From the NCBI GenBank assembly GCA_947683425.1, contig CANTUQ010000112.1:10307501-10371500 (forward strand): a stretch of DNA of 64,000 bases, given 5' to 3'. The stretch's first letter is position 1, and every line of letters begins with the position of its first letter. The DNA is from Excoecaria cochinchinensis. Its lineage: Eukaryota; Streptophyta; Magnoliopsida; Malpighiales; Euphorbiaceae. A program made the translations under genes and the position numbers. Under the pieces are notes generated by a model. The model did no database searches and had not been told where the DNA came from. It saw only the letters and a list, made by a program, of their open reading frames with translations. This document shows positions 21,669-33,320 of this stretch, piece by piece.

Positions 21669-23113
21669 TCATATGAGTCTAAATACCTCATATTTAGTCC
21701 ATGTTTTAGGTTTAAAATAATGTTTATATATAGTTAATTGTGTTAGAATTAGGTGTGTTTTATGTTTTTTTTTTTTGAGTTTTGTGTGTGTTGGAGAAAA
21801 TGGAAAAGATTGGAGAAAAGAAGCAGAAATTAGCTAAGGAAGAATTAGTCTGTCGTGAGGGCGACATGAAGCGCCAAGCCAAAGAGAAAGAAGAAAGGAA
21901 GAAAGAAAGCAAAGGAGAGAAGTAATCTGTCGCGAGCACGACAGCGGTCGCAAACGCGACAGGACGCGCGATTGAAGGGAGACAAAGAGAAGGAGAAAGG
22001 GAGCTAGTGGGCATTATCGTGGCAAGGCCGCCTATCACAAGGTCGGGATGTGGCGCGGAGGAAAGCCAGTACGAGGAAAGTGGAGCGAAAAGCAAGGCAT
22101 GTTTTGTCGCGAGCACAACAAACATTGCGATCGTGACAGAGAGGACAGTTGGAAGTCAAAATTAAATTTTACCTTGAAGAAGTATGACTTTCCACCAAGT
22201 CTTGCAACCTTCCTAAGGGACACTTGAAGGAACATATCTTTTAGAACATTATAAATATTAGTTTTAACTTTAATTTGAGAGTTGAATAGTTTTAGTTGAA
22301 TATTTTTTTATTAAGAATTTCTATATGTTTGAGAGTACATTTTAAGTAAAAGTTTTAAGTTAGAATTTTTATGTTTTGAAGAGAAGATTACTTGCAAGGA
22401 AGAAAATATCCTTTGTGGGGGGGAAAAGGGTTGAAAGATCTCTTTCTTCATTTCTCATCTTTATTTCTTCTTTGTAATTATTAAATAATGAATTTATGAA
22501 CTTGATTATTTAGTGCTATATTTCATTATTCATATCAATTTAATATTCTTTCTTGTAGAATTTTCTATTAGTATTTTTATGCATGATCATTATAAGTAAG
22601 TATTTAATTGAAAGATAAATTCTTACTTAAATCTAATAGAATTTCATCATTGAAGTATTATTTAAGAAATCGTAATACTAAATGGTTGTTATAGGTTGTT
22701 TCTTATTCCTTAAATTTGCATGAATAATACTTTAATTCATTAATGAAAATTGTGAGTTAGAATTATAAATGAATGTCACTCTAATTTATATTGAAAGAGT
22801 ACATTAGAATTTTATTCAACTTGACTTGCATGACAAGAATATATTCGTAATCAAGAATAATCAATTCAGGTTCTATTTATTATTTTATAATCATTGATCT
22901 TTTATCTTCTCTGATTATCTATAACTAGGTTAATTAGAATTAGACATAGTATTTCCACTTTCATTCAACAAATTATTGATCATTGTAAAAAAGATTAAAA
23001 TTGAGTAGTAATAGTGTGTAATAATTAGCACATTCCTCGTGGGATCGACATGTTTTGTACTATAACCGGTACACCGTATACTTCCGGAATTAGCACTTAA
23101 AAATAGGCTAACA
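21669..23113 (+). repeat. 3' LTR of Athila A
   Basis: 1445 bp, matching the 5' LTR throughout. Its start reads TCATATGAG rather than TGATATGAG, a single change at the terminal TG. It ends GGCTAACA before the CCATT duplication. CG-rich palindromic words at 21850-22140 parallel those in the 5' LTR but differ by small deletions and CG-to-TG/CA changes. Confidence 0.95.
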
Positions 23114-23276
23114 CCATTCTACGGAAGGTTAGCATGACCACGGCTAGCACGATGACGGCACTACCACACCATGGAGGGTTAGCACGATCACGACACTACT
23201 ACTTCAAACTTCATAAGGGTTAGCATGATGGCGGTAGAACCATTCTATGGAAGGTCAGTACGACCACGACACTACT
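23114..23276 (+). repeat. E right arm tandem repeat, part 2
   Basis: Continuation of the 7915-8189 array after the Athila. The first five bases are the Athila TSD and the last five (CTACT, 23272-23276) are the TSD of the next solo LTR. Confidence 0.85.
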
Positions 23277-24269
23277 TGTAACACCCCTTACCTATACGTA
23301 GGGTACCTCATCCCTCAAGGAGGAAGAGGGACCCCAATAGATGAGGGTTGTTACCAAAAAAAAAAAAACAAACATGTACAACCAAAATCTCTAATCATAC
23401 AACAGAACAGAATAAAATTTAAATCTCTTCAAATAACAAGAGGAAAGAGTCTGATACAAAAATACTGCATTTATTAATATATAACAAGTATCTTTACATA
23501 ACCAAAATTACAAAGGTGCCTCAGCACAAAAGATACGCTATACATATTTGATGTCATAACCAGGATACAAAAGGAAAATTTACATTGTTACCAAGTCCTA
23601 AAAACTATTAACTATTACAAAAAGAGTACAATCCTATACAACTCAACTCTCTCTCTCGTTGTGTTGGCCCTTCTGAAGCGGATCACTCTGACCAAAATCT
23701 CCAACATCTTCCACACTTGCACGGATGAAACACCCATGCTAAGCAACATTGCTTAATGTGGAAAACACAAATGCAAAACGACCACTCACAGTGGCGTCAA
23801 CAAATTATCATATGCTCATGGCACAAATAAGTATTAAAATCTTATAAGAGTGATTCAACATATGCAAGAACCGTAGCAACATCATTGCATATATCCACAT
23901 ACTATATTAAAAGTCATCACAATACATATTATTCTAAAATTCACATATTAACAATGTTGAACCTGCTTAAACAAATAAGTGGATAACGAGTACGCATAGA
24001 TACCCGAGTGTATCGGTAATACTTTTCATAACGCATGGATACCCAAAGGTATTAAAACCATTCTTTTCATTTTGTTCAAAAACATTTTCACAAGGGATCT
24101 TAGACAAGATCCAATACAGAAGGATCACAAAGATTTGATCGGGGACCTGATCAGGGTCAAAAATAATAGAAGCCCGCAGCTACAGAGACTCTATTAGGCA
24201 TGCCTAACTATCCACTTATTCCACTAGAGCAGGTCATGCATAAAACAAGTTCAAATTCACCCATGATAT

Positions 24270-24271
<2 letters not shown>

Positions 24272-24332
<61 letters not shown>
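24272..24332. repeat. TA microsatellite
   Basis: Uninterrupted AT/TA dinucleotides within the solo LTR. Confidence 0.97.
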
Positions 24333-24334
<2 letters not shown>

Positions 24335-24467
24335 GGATGAAACGAAATGTAATTTGTCATTATTCGATAACAAAGAAGACATTAATAAGATTTATATACC
24401 AAGAAATATGAGAGAAACCCAACAAAGCCACAATTTAAAACTTAAAGAAAAATTCAAGATAGAGGGC

Positions 24468-24745
24468 ATTTACATGGTGGTATGATATGCCCATACAGTC
24501 GTGTAAAGCATTCCACACGGTGGTAAGGAAAATCCATACCGCCATGTGGCATGCCGAGCTCCAAAATCACAAGAGGGCAGAATACATTTACAGGGCGGTA
24601 TGGCAAAGGCCTTACCCCAGTGTAAAAGGCACACGGCTGTATGGTGTGCTCCTTACCACCGTGTAAAATCACAGTTGAGAACACCAATTCCAGAATACAA
24701 TCACACGGTGGTATGCCACTTTTCACACTATCGTGCGAACCTTAC
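24468..24745 (-). repeat. Palindrome array, CACGGCGGTA type
   Basis: At least four imperfect inverted repeats with arms related to TTACACGGTGGTA and TACCACCGTGTAA. In LTR sense the spacers contain GTATTCTG/CTGCCC. This array lies about 1.0-1.3 kb from the LTR start, the same offset as the arrays of B and G. Confidence 0.88.
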
Positions 24746-25107
24746 AGAACCTAGAAAATTCTATCTCCCTAAAGCCAAAACGATACCTAATCCCCCAATA
24801 CTCCAACCCATGAAAATTGACAATACAAGATACCTTAAACAACTCAAACCTTGACCGTAAATCCAATTATTACCATCAATTTACCCAATTCACATAGATT
24901 GACTTCCAAGACAATTAAACTAGAAAATTTTTTAGGAAACTCAGGCAAAACCATACTTTCATTCAACTCTTTTCAATTTATGCATCTCAACTCATAAACT
25001 AAAATAATACCCATGACATTGGGATACCAAACCACATAATATATCATTCAATTAACACAAAACACAAAATATCATAATATGCATAATAAATTCAGAAATT
25101 CCCAAAC

Positions 25108-25305
25108 CTTGACTTCCTACGCTCCACTCACGGGGCTCCATTTCCACTTGTACCTCCTTGCCTTCGTGTTCTCTAAGAGGGATTTCTGAACCAAAACACC
25201 AAGCAAAAACCAGGATTCAAACTCTTAACCTAACAACACCAACTAACCAAAATCAATGGGAAAAAGAAGATAGAAGAAGAAGAAGAAGAAACTACTTAAA
25301 CTTAC
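25108..25305 (-). other. Splice-like mini-exon module in chromovirus LTR
   Basis: On the minus strand: donor GTAAGT at 25305, T-rich 120-nt intron-like stretch ending TTCAG at 25186, purine-rich 78-nt stretch (25185-25108), then AG|GTTTGGG. The layout recurs with the same sizes in the other chromovirus LTRs of this window. Confidence 0.5.
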
Positions 25306-25744
25306 CCAACCAACTTATGACTACCAAAGCTTCACCAAACCCACCAAACTTAGAGCAAAAGGTAAATTGAGAGAAAACAAAAGAGAAAAGAATGAAAAAG
25401 AGAGGAATAACGGGAAAAGAAGGAAAGAAAGAGAAAACGGGATAAGAACAAAAAGAACCAGCTGTCTCCCTCTCTCATAAAAGAGAAACATCTCATCCCA
25501 ATGCCACTTGGCAACTTCCTAAAGGCACTCTTCCTCAAAACACACCCATAAACCATCCTCTCACATACACCTAAGGCTAACCTTATTAAACACACCCTAC
25601 TCCCATGTACACACACACACCCAAGCACAACCCATGAATTACACAATAACTTAAATTAACAAAATAATTCATGCCAAAAATACATACATATATCTTACAC
25701 ACAATACAAGGCTCAAACTACTAGGGTGGGAACGGGGTGTTACA

Positions 25745-25991
25745 CTACTGCTTCACATCTTCAGAAAGGGTTAGCACGATGATGGCACTACCACTCCATA
25801 GAGGGTTAGCACGATTACGGCACTACCACTTCAACAAAGGACAACATACCGACAATTTGGCAATAACCACCACAACAACATCGTCCAGTTCGGAAAGACA
25901 GCTGCCTCAGATACGTGGCTCTTTCCATCTTTTCTCTGAGTTTTGGCTCACCTAGGTACCTATGCACTAGTTTTCCAAAACTGGGGACAAT
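25745..25991 (+). repeat. E right arm, part 3, with polypurine tract
   Basis: Resumes the tandem repeat (to about 25850) and then mirrors 1066-1190: GGCTCACCTAGG near 25945 corresponds to CTAGGTGAGCC at 1104. It ends with AACTGGGGACAAT (25979-25991), a polypurine tract before the LTR. Confidence 0.8.
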
Positions 25992-26221
25992 TGTAGACAT
26001 CGGGTCCTGAGACAGCCCAAATCAGGATTAGCCAATGATAAAATTAATTGTGCCTATTTATAGGCAAAAATAAAAGTTGGAAGTGATAATTTCCTTGTCA
26101 AATTCATTTATTAAAAATAAATAAAAATGTATTTTAAAAATATTTTAAAAATTATTTTATGATTAAAATGGGGGTTTTGAAATGATAGTGTTTTTGTCAA
26201 ATCTTAAAAAAAGAAAAATTT

Positions 26222-26340
26222 TGGCCGTCAGCAGCGCACGTGCGAGCGACGCCCGTAGTGCGTGAGTGACGTATACACTGCGATGCCCATCACGCACGCT
26301 GACGGGCGTCACTCGGCCCTGTCGCCCCTCTAGCAGGCCT
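26222..26340. other. GC-rich block in right Tat LTR
   Basis: GC island with GCGACGCCCGT and GACGGGCGTC words, about 230 bases from the LTR start, matching the GC blocks of the other Tat LTRs. Confidence 0.65.
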
Positions 26341-26989
26341 TTGGGCATTTTTTGGCCTTTTCCGAGTCTTTTTACTCTTTTTTTTTGTAGAATTTAATTT
26401 TAAAACCTTTAAAATTCTTCAGTTTTTTGTGATTGTGGAAATTAAATTGTTTTAATTTTTTCAATAAAAATCTGATTTTTTTAGGGTATAAATTATTTTT
26501 TAGAGAGAGAATTAGGGGGATTTTTCTTAAGAAAAATATTTTCTTCTTCTTTTTCTTCTTCTACAAGAAAAATTCTCCAAAGATTCCAATTAATTTTTCC
26601 AAGTTAATTCTTAAGACAAAAAGAGCAATTTTTGTTCTTAGGAATTGTCTTCTTCATTTTTAAGAATTTTCTTCTTGAGATAGAAAATAATTTTTTGATC
26701 TTAGGATAAAATATATCCTCCATATTTTACTTTTCTAATATTATTTTGTGCAAATCAAGTCAAAAAAATTGATCATCTACCTTCATTTATCAAATCAAAT
26801 TTTGAGGGTAAACATTATATGCTTAATTTTTAATTTAATTTTTGTTTACAATTAACTAGTCATCATGTAGATTTTTAAATCTTTTGTTTTTTTTTTTAAT
26901 TGTTTATGTGATTTAGTTATGTGATTTAATATCTTTAGCTCATTTTGTTTTATTCTTGCATATTTATTTGATTGTTCATCTTTTGTTGT

Positions 26990-26991
26990 CG

Positions 26992-27086
<95 letters not shown>
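26990..27086. repeat. TCA then TTA microsatellite
   Basis: (TCA)n runs directly into (TTA)n; a second TTA run is at 27247-27280. A Met/Thr-only open frame on the minus strand is an artefact of it. Confidence 0.97.
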
Positions 27087-27244
27087 GTTGAGTTTTATTA
27101 TTATTTAACATGCTTTAACATATATTTTTTTTTTATTTTTTGCTTGCTTGATTGTTCATCTTATTTAATGTTATTGTTTATTATCCTTATTGTTATTGAT
27201 ATTATTATTACTTTTGTTTTTTTATTATTACTATTATGATTATG

Positions 27245-27280
<36 letters not shown>

Positions 27281-28096
27281 CTCTTAATCTTATTATTGTT
27301 ATCTATTATTACTACTATCATTATTATTATTATTGCTACTTTTATTATTCTTGTTTATTGTTATAATTTATTATAATTATTTTTATTTATGCTTTTTATG
27401 CATGTTGAATTGTTAATATGTTAAGTTACTTATTTTTATTTGTCATTTAATTGATTTGTCATACATGATGCATTGTATGTTATTTATTTTAATTCATTTT
27501 CATATGTTATATGTTTAATCTATTTTTTATTACTAACATCACTTTTATTTGTATTTTTTATTTCAATACTTATTTTTTATGTATGAACTTTTACAATGGC
27601 AAATGGGAGCCTATGTAGATTTGAAGACACTGTCTTGATTTAATGTGTCATTTTAGTATTTTTATTATTTTACGTTATTTTGGGTTCATTTTGTTTTTAT
27701 TATTTAATTTGTAATAAATTTATTTATTTTTATGCACGTTAATCAAAAAATCACATAAAAAGTTTTATATTAATAAATTGGGATTTTTTTTAATAAAATG
27801 TGACCAATGTCCTAATTTCAACCCATAAAAACTCACATTTAAAAAGAAGAGTTAATTTTCTTAAAATGGGATCACTCATCCTCGATTTTTCGAAAGTATA
27901 CCAAAAATAACTCTTCAATTTTCTAAAGTGAACATGAAGGAACCAATCTTCCTATTTTAAATAATATCCTGATTTATGAATGTTTATTTCCTTATTCAAG
28001 TTTGTTATTTATTTTTGTTTTATTTGATTTTATTTGGCGGATTGTATTTTTTGTCCCAAATTTTAATACCTTTTTCATTTTAGGGGATTGTATTTT

Positions 28097-28970
28097 TGTG
28101 ACGCCCATTCCCTAATGTCAGACTAGCTCAGCTAATCTAGTTAGAGACAGCTGTACACACACAAGAGAACACATGCACAACCTTATAGAAGCTTGTATAA
28201 TAAAAATTCATCAACTACCACATTCAATCATGCATCTCATGCCAAAATTCTTAGAGTTCATTCACCATAACCACACATTCGTCATGCATACTTATATAGC
28301 CTTTAGGTTAACACTCTTAGTCACCATGTTATTACAAGCCTTTACATATTTAATGCACATATTAATTATACAAAAAGCTTATACAAAACTCCCAAGATAA
28401 CAGATTCCAAAACCTACACTAACTACTTCCTATTGTTGACCTTTGATATGTGGGTGCATCCTTCAGTCACCTCTTATCCGTACCTGCACGGATTAGAGTA
28501 AACTCGTGCTAAGCGATAACGCTTAGTGGGGAACACATATATAACAAGTAATTTAACACACAAATAAGGTTACCATACACTGAATGCTAGTAATCATGCT
28601 TAATTAAATATTACTTCAGCCAATACCGTTTCAAGCATAACATTGTTCGTTACTATATTCAATCATAAAGCACCAATCACTTATTCACATATTCACATCA
28701 CATACCATATTGTATCACCATCATTCCCTCTTATTAATTAGTTAGTTAGCCTGCAATTCAATGACGCGGATAACGGGTATCGCATTTGTACCACTCAGGT
28801 ACTAGAATCGCATTGAGATCTCATTTACGCATTGGTACCCTCAGGTACATAATATCAATCCACTTGTAATAAAATCCAGCAAAGATTATTCGCATTGTGA
28901 TTCCCATGGAATCAGACACATTTAACGCATGGGGCTGTAACACTTGACCTTATAGGTATGCCTAACTATC
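28097..28970 (-). repeat. 3' LTR of chromovirus G, outer part
   Basis: Matches 60634-61515 of the other LTR almost base for base, up to CCTAACTATC, where the nested insertion starts. In LTR sense this is the end of the LTR. It includes the paired stem-loop motif (28485-28535). Confidence 0.93.
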
Positions 28971-29490
28971 TGTCACCACCCAAAACAGGCCTGGTCGGAA
29001 TTTGCATGCCAAGTCGAGAATTTAATGGTATTTCTGTAAATTGGTGCTTGAGGAATTTGGATGTTAAGGACTTAATTGCAAAGGAATTAATTAAATAAGT
29101 TGAGTGGAGGAATTTTATGGTGTACTTGTAGTGTATGGAAGTAGGATATAAGTGGGTTAAAAGGTATTATAGTGTGGGTTTGTAGATATGGTGCCATGGA
29201 GATATTATTTTAAGAGTTGTTTGGGTGTGTTTCGTGTATGGTAACTAGAGTAAATAAGTTAAGATGAGATGGTGGAACCTTTAGGATGGTGACACATGGC
29301 ATGGTGTTGGTGAGCATTAATTGGGAAAGGAAGAGAGAGGTAGGGAGGGCTGAAATTGGTGAAGCTTCCCGTGGAAGCTCCTCATTTCATTGCTTCCATT
29401 TTTCCGTCCCTCTCTTTCTCTCTTACTCCCATTTTCTGCTTCCATATCCTCTTCCTTGTGTTTTCTTGAGTTTTGAGTGGGAATCAAGAG

Positions 29491-29682
29491 GTAAGATCAT
29501 GGATTTTTATGGCTTCTTCTTCTTCTTATTCTTCTCCTGCGTTTTATGGTTTTGATTGGGGTTCTCATAGTTTGATTTTATGTTTTGGTTGGGTTTTGTA
29601 CAAGAATCGGAAGAAGGAAGAAAGAGGAAAGGGAAAGAGAAGTTGAGATCGTGAGAGGGCCGAAGTGAAGCTTCAATTCCAG
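29491..29682 (+). other. Splice-like mini-exon module in LTR D
   Basis: Donor AG|GTAAGA at 29491, T-rich 114-nt stretch ending ACAAG at 29604, purine-rich 78-nt stretch to CCAG at 29682, followed by GTTTGGGA. Sizes match the modules in LTRs B, G and the solo LTR. Confidence 0.5.
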
Positions 29683-30204
29683 GTTTGGGAGTGTGTTTTA
29701 AGTGTGTGCAAATGTTTGGGAGTTTGATTTTTATATTAGAGTTTTAATTTGTCTCTGCCCTAATTCTTCTTAGATCATGAATGTGTATTTGTGTGTGATT
29801 TCCAGAAATTTGAGTGTTGATATGAGTTTATGCATGATTGGTTTGGGAATAATTTGTGTATTTGTGATTTTATATGTTAATGAAATTCTGGAAAATTGCA
29901 TGATATTTGGTGTTTAAATGGTGTTTATGACTTGGGGTTTTGAGCATGTTGAATTTGGAACTTACATTGTGAATATCTGATTATAATTATGTGAGTTATG
30001 TTTAAGTAAGATTGTTAGATTATGTATGTTAAATTGATGGAATTAAGTTAAAGATTGAAATGTGAAATCACAAGTTGGTTGTGAATGGCAAGCAAAGAAG
30101 GTGAGTTTTTGGTTGATTAGGATGGTATAAATGTGCAATTTTGGTGTTGTGTTGTTTGGGTTTCGAATTGGAGTGATTTCTGCAATTTCTGGAATTTCCA
30201 GAAG

Positions 30205-30481
30205 TCACACGGCGGTAAGGAATTGGCTCACCGCCGTGTGAATCGAGGAAATTCCTTAGAAAATGCAAGGCCGTGGTTTTACACGGCGGTAAGGAGATAT
30301 CAATACCGCCGTGTAAAATGTTACTGCCCAGTTATGTCTGTACTGGGAGTTTTACACGGCGCCGTGTAAAATGCCTCTGTCCAGCACCGTGTTGGACATG
30401 TTACACAAATATATGGGTTACGCCATACCCCCGTGCAAGTATCTTACACGGCAGTATGGATTTGTCATACCGCCATGTAAA
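30205..30481 (+). repeat. Palindrome array, CACGGCGGTA type (LTR D)
   Basis: Five units, starting near 30205, 30279, 30350, 30399 and 30442. Unit 3 has lost its loop, leaving a perfect 22-bp palindrome centred at 30360/30361 (half-site TTTTACACGGC). Spacers contain ACTGCCC or CTGTCC. Confidence 0.9.
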
Positions 30482-32288
30482 ACGCTACTGTCCCCCAATT
30501 TGCAGATTTTTGACCCTCTTCTTTTTCACTCCTTCTTTACTTATGTTTGGTTTTAAATATTATTTAGTGTCATTTTGCATATCTCACACCATTTAATAGT
30601 ATGTTTTGTTATGTTAAATTTATGAATGCTTTAATTGATTTTGGAATAAGTTATTTATGCTTTAAGTTATGAACTGAGCATGTGTTGGTATTATGCTATG
30701 CAAAATTTAATTGAATACTATGGTTGATGTCTGAATGTATTATTACGCTTTAGCCGTTGAACTTAATGCGTTATGCTTAAATGTAATTTGGATTATGCAT
30801 GGGTTATAGTTAGTTATCCTCATCTATCGCATGATTAGGATTTTGTATCATTAAGCACTTGCATGATAGTGTTTCTATACTTGACTCTGATATGCTTAGT
30901 AATGGGATCTCTATTAGACTATTATTTTGTTTAAACGGTATGATTTGGCTTATCTATGTTAATTATTGTGGTTTGTATCGTGTGATGCATATTGAATACA
31001 AGTGGGTTGAATGCCATGTTCATGGTTACTATTTTTATGAGCTTATTATATTAAAATGTGATAGGTGCTATGCATACATTTACTCATGAACTTCCTCTCA
31101 AAATAATATGCTATGTTTAAGTGTAAATTATGTCATTGCATGTTTAAAACTATGTATTGTTAATAGTTGGCAGAATATTGTCCTATGTTTGACTCTGATA
31201 TGTTTTAGTATTCTGAATAGTGCTAACGTGTATTGATCAAATTATATTGTATGTTTCATCATACGAATTGTGTGAGGTATGACTGACATTATGAATATAC
31301 GTATACCTCTCCTATACTCTGGATTATGTTTGATGATATATATATATATATATATGTATTATGTGATTCGAAATATGAATTATTTTTATGCAAGACCTGC
31401 GAGAGTCAGTATAGTGGATAGTTAGGCATGCCTAATAGAGTTCCTTAGCTGCAGCCCTTTGAACGTTTGGACCCTGATCAGGTCCCCCGTTTGGTTCCTC
31501 GCGAACCCTTTTATGTGTTCGGATCCTCGTGATACTTTTTAATGTGTTTGGATCTTGCTTAAGATCCCCCTCAGTAAAATGTTTTAAATGTGATAAAATG
31601 AAATGGTTTTTGATTCATACCCGTAAGGTACCCCTTTGGCTGATTTGTACCCGTAAGGTACTGCCCGTACACTCGTTATCCACTGTGGTGAGTCAGCAGG
31701 TGCTTTATTGTTTTATTTTGCTTCGGAATAACTATAAGAATGTGATATCCGAATGAGCATGATAATGATTTGAGGAATCAGTTTATATGTATACGAACGT
31801 GACTATGGGCTTTGGAATGTATGTCTTTTTATGTAAACATGATTTTATATCTAACACGATTATCCGCATTTTTCATATGATGTGTTATGAGCTTCAGAAT
31901 GTCATGAATATGATTCGAATATTATGTATATACGTATGTGACTCAATATGGTTTCATTATATTTAAGCCCGTGAATCAGATCAGTTAGGACTAGGGGTAT
32001 CTGAATTAATATGTTTAATCTTATGAACTTGACCTTTGAATGCTATGAACGTAGAGGTGTATTAGCTTTGTAAGTGGTTTCGGCTTGCGAATGAGCATCA
32101 TTGGGTGATGATCTTATGCATGTTTAAATAGTTAGAGATTATGCATTGATACTTAATGGATCTCAGTAAGTGTATGTAAGATTTATTCGTATTGTCGCTT
32201 GATGATGCGATGTTATGTTATTATTTTTGTCTCTGCTTTAGAGTGTCTTTGGTATGATATCATATATATCAGAGTGGCGTAGCGGAAG

Positions 32289-33240
32289 TGTTGTGCTTTG
32301 ACTTTGTCAGTTGGTTATTGGCAAAAGCAACATGCAATTAGCATGGAAATAATTTAAAGTGAATAAAAATGGGCTTTCTAGGCCCCAAGGCATGCATTAT
32401 ACACAAAAATATTCAATTTTAGAGTAAAATAATAAAAATTTGGGCAGCACCTCTGCAAGGGTAAGCCCAACCTCCTGCATAAAAAGGCACCAAATTAGGC
32501 CTCAGGCCCCAACAATAATATATGCATGTAAATGGGACGCACCCCAGCAAGAGTGTGTCCCCAACAACACAAAAAAAAAAAAATGGCCTCAGGCCTCAAA
32601 AGCAATATATGCACAGAATAGTGCGCTAGAAAGTGTAATTCCAAAGCACCAAAGTTATAGAAAAATTCTACTTCTATGTGATCATGCAAAGGTTTAGATT
32701 TAATTGCATTCAAAAAAAATAATAAAGAAAATGGGTAGCATTCTCCCTAAATTTCTAAGGCATCTAAAGCATCCTAACCGTTTCTAAGGTTAAAGGAAGA
32801 AGAAATGAAGAAATAAATTGAATAAAATTAAAAAAAAAGGTAGTTATTTACTTACTTGTAGTCGCGAGAAGTGTAGAAACTGAAGAAATATAAATATCCA
32901 AGCACCCGGTGAGTAGAGAATGCGAAAATATGAAGAAATTGCGAAAGAAGAAGAAGAAATGCTTGAAAAAAAACACTAAAAAACGCTAAAAAAACCGTTT
33001 GAGAGAGAAAATGAAAGGGACAGCAGGCGCTGCACCGTCTGTCACTCGCCCTTATATAGAATTTCATGACCGACGGGCTGGGCGTCTGTAGGAGCGACCG
33101 ACGGGCTGGCCGTCTGTCACTCAATAAATGCGTGTTAATGCGCGTGATGAATGCAATGCTGACGTATGCATCTGCCAGGTGGATCTCTACCGACGGGCAG
33201 GCCGTCTCTTAGGAGAGGCGGGTAGGCCGTCGGTGACACT
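32289..33240 (-). repeat. Partial, divergent Tat-type LTR (left end of C)
   Basis: Layout resembles the right LTR of C: an A-rich stretch, GAGAGAAAATG, a TATA-like stretch, then ATGACCGACGGGC and GGCTGGCCGTCTGT words (33020-33235). The outer landmark GAGTCGCC and the TGTGACG end are missing and much sequence differs. A loose duplication of GCACC..GCAAG words lies at 32445-32570. It may be a truncated LTR or part of a recombinant. Confidence 0.45.
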
Positions 33241-33244
33241 TCCC

Positions 33245-33250
33245 TATAAA
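33245..33250 (+). promoter_or_regulatory. Possible TATA box of antisense ORF
   Basis: TATAAA lies 71 bases before the ATG of the antisense ORF, right after the GC-rich GACGGGC block. A second TATATA lies at 33053. Position fits a core promoter; not otherwise supported. Confidence 0.4.
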
Positions 33251-33320
33251 TTCTTACAAAATTTTGCTCCTCTTATGTCTCTTCATTTTCCAACATCTTG
33301 AGCCTTTCATCTTTCTCAGC

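Larger units (their letters stand above)
8190..23113 (+). mobile_element. Athila-type Ty3/gypsy retrotransposon A
   Basis: About 14.9 kb (about 12 kb without its own nested insertion), bounded by CCATT duplications. Order: LTR, Asp-type primer site, gag, protease, RT/RNase H, integrase, a long 3' ORF in the env position, a long 3' UTR, polypurine tract, LTR. The primer site TGGCGCCGTTG and the extra 3' ORF are characteristic of Athila. All genes carry stops or frameshifts. A Tat solo LTR splits the RT (12868-15763). Confidence 0.93.
23277..25744 (-). mobile_element. Chromovirus solo LTR, 2468 bp
   Basis: Flanked by CTACT (23272-23276 and 25745-25749), with inverted ends TGTAACACCCC/GGGGTGTTACA. 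On the minus strand it begins TGTAACACCCCGTTCCC, then CTAGTAG and TGAGCC, closely resembling the LTR start of chromovirus B (TGTCACACCCCG, CTAGTAG, TGAGCC). It shares with B, G and D the mini-exon layout (25305-25108), the GCATGCCTAA palindrome (near 24200) and the paired stem-loops (23720-23765). No internal domain is present. Confidence 0.9.
25992..28096 (+). repeat. Tat LTR (right LTR of E), first part
   Basis: Starts TGTAGACATCGGGTCC, related to the solo Tat LTR start on its sense strand. It carries a GC island with GACGGGCGTC words (26222-26340) and TCA/TTA microsatellites (26990-27086). Interrupted at 28096 by chromovirus G and resuming at 63221. The last five bases (ATTTT, 28092-28096) are duplicated at 63216-63220. 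Confidence 0.88.
28971..32288 (+). repeat. Chromovirus LTR D
   Basis: Shares, in order, the features of LTR B: CT-rich leader (29380-29470), mini-exon module (29491-29682), CACGGCGGTA palindromes (30205-30481), GGATAGTTAGGCATGCCTAATAG (31411), CTGCAGCCC and GATCAGGTCCCC (31450-31485), two CCCGTAAGGTAC words (31620-31665) and CACTCGTTATCCACT (31670). It is longer than the other LTRs by an AT-rich stretch (30500-31390). The end near 32288 is set only by loss of similarity. Confidence 0.75.

Noticed and set aside
26852..27034. Poly-Met/Thr open frame
   Set aside because: Translation of a TCA microsatellite.
29286..29555. Possible small protein in LTR D
   Set aside because: Lies in the LTR leader across a likely splice donor; Ser/Phe/Leu-rich from pyrimidine-rich DNA.
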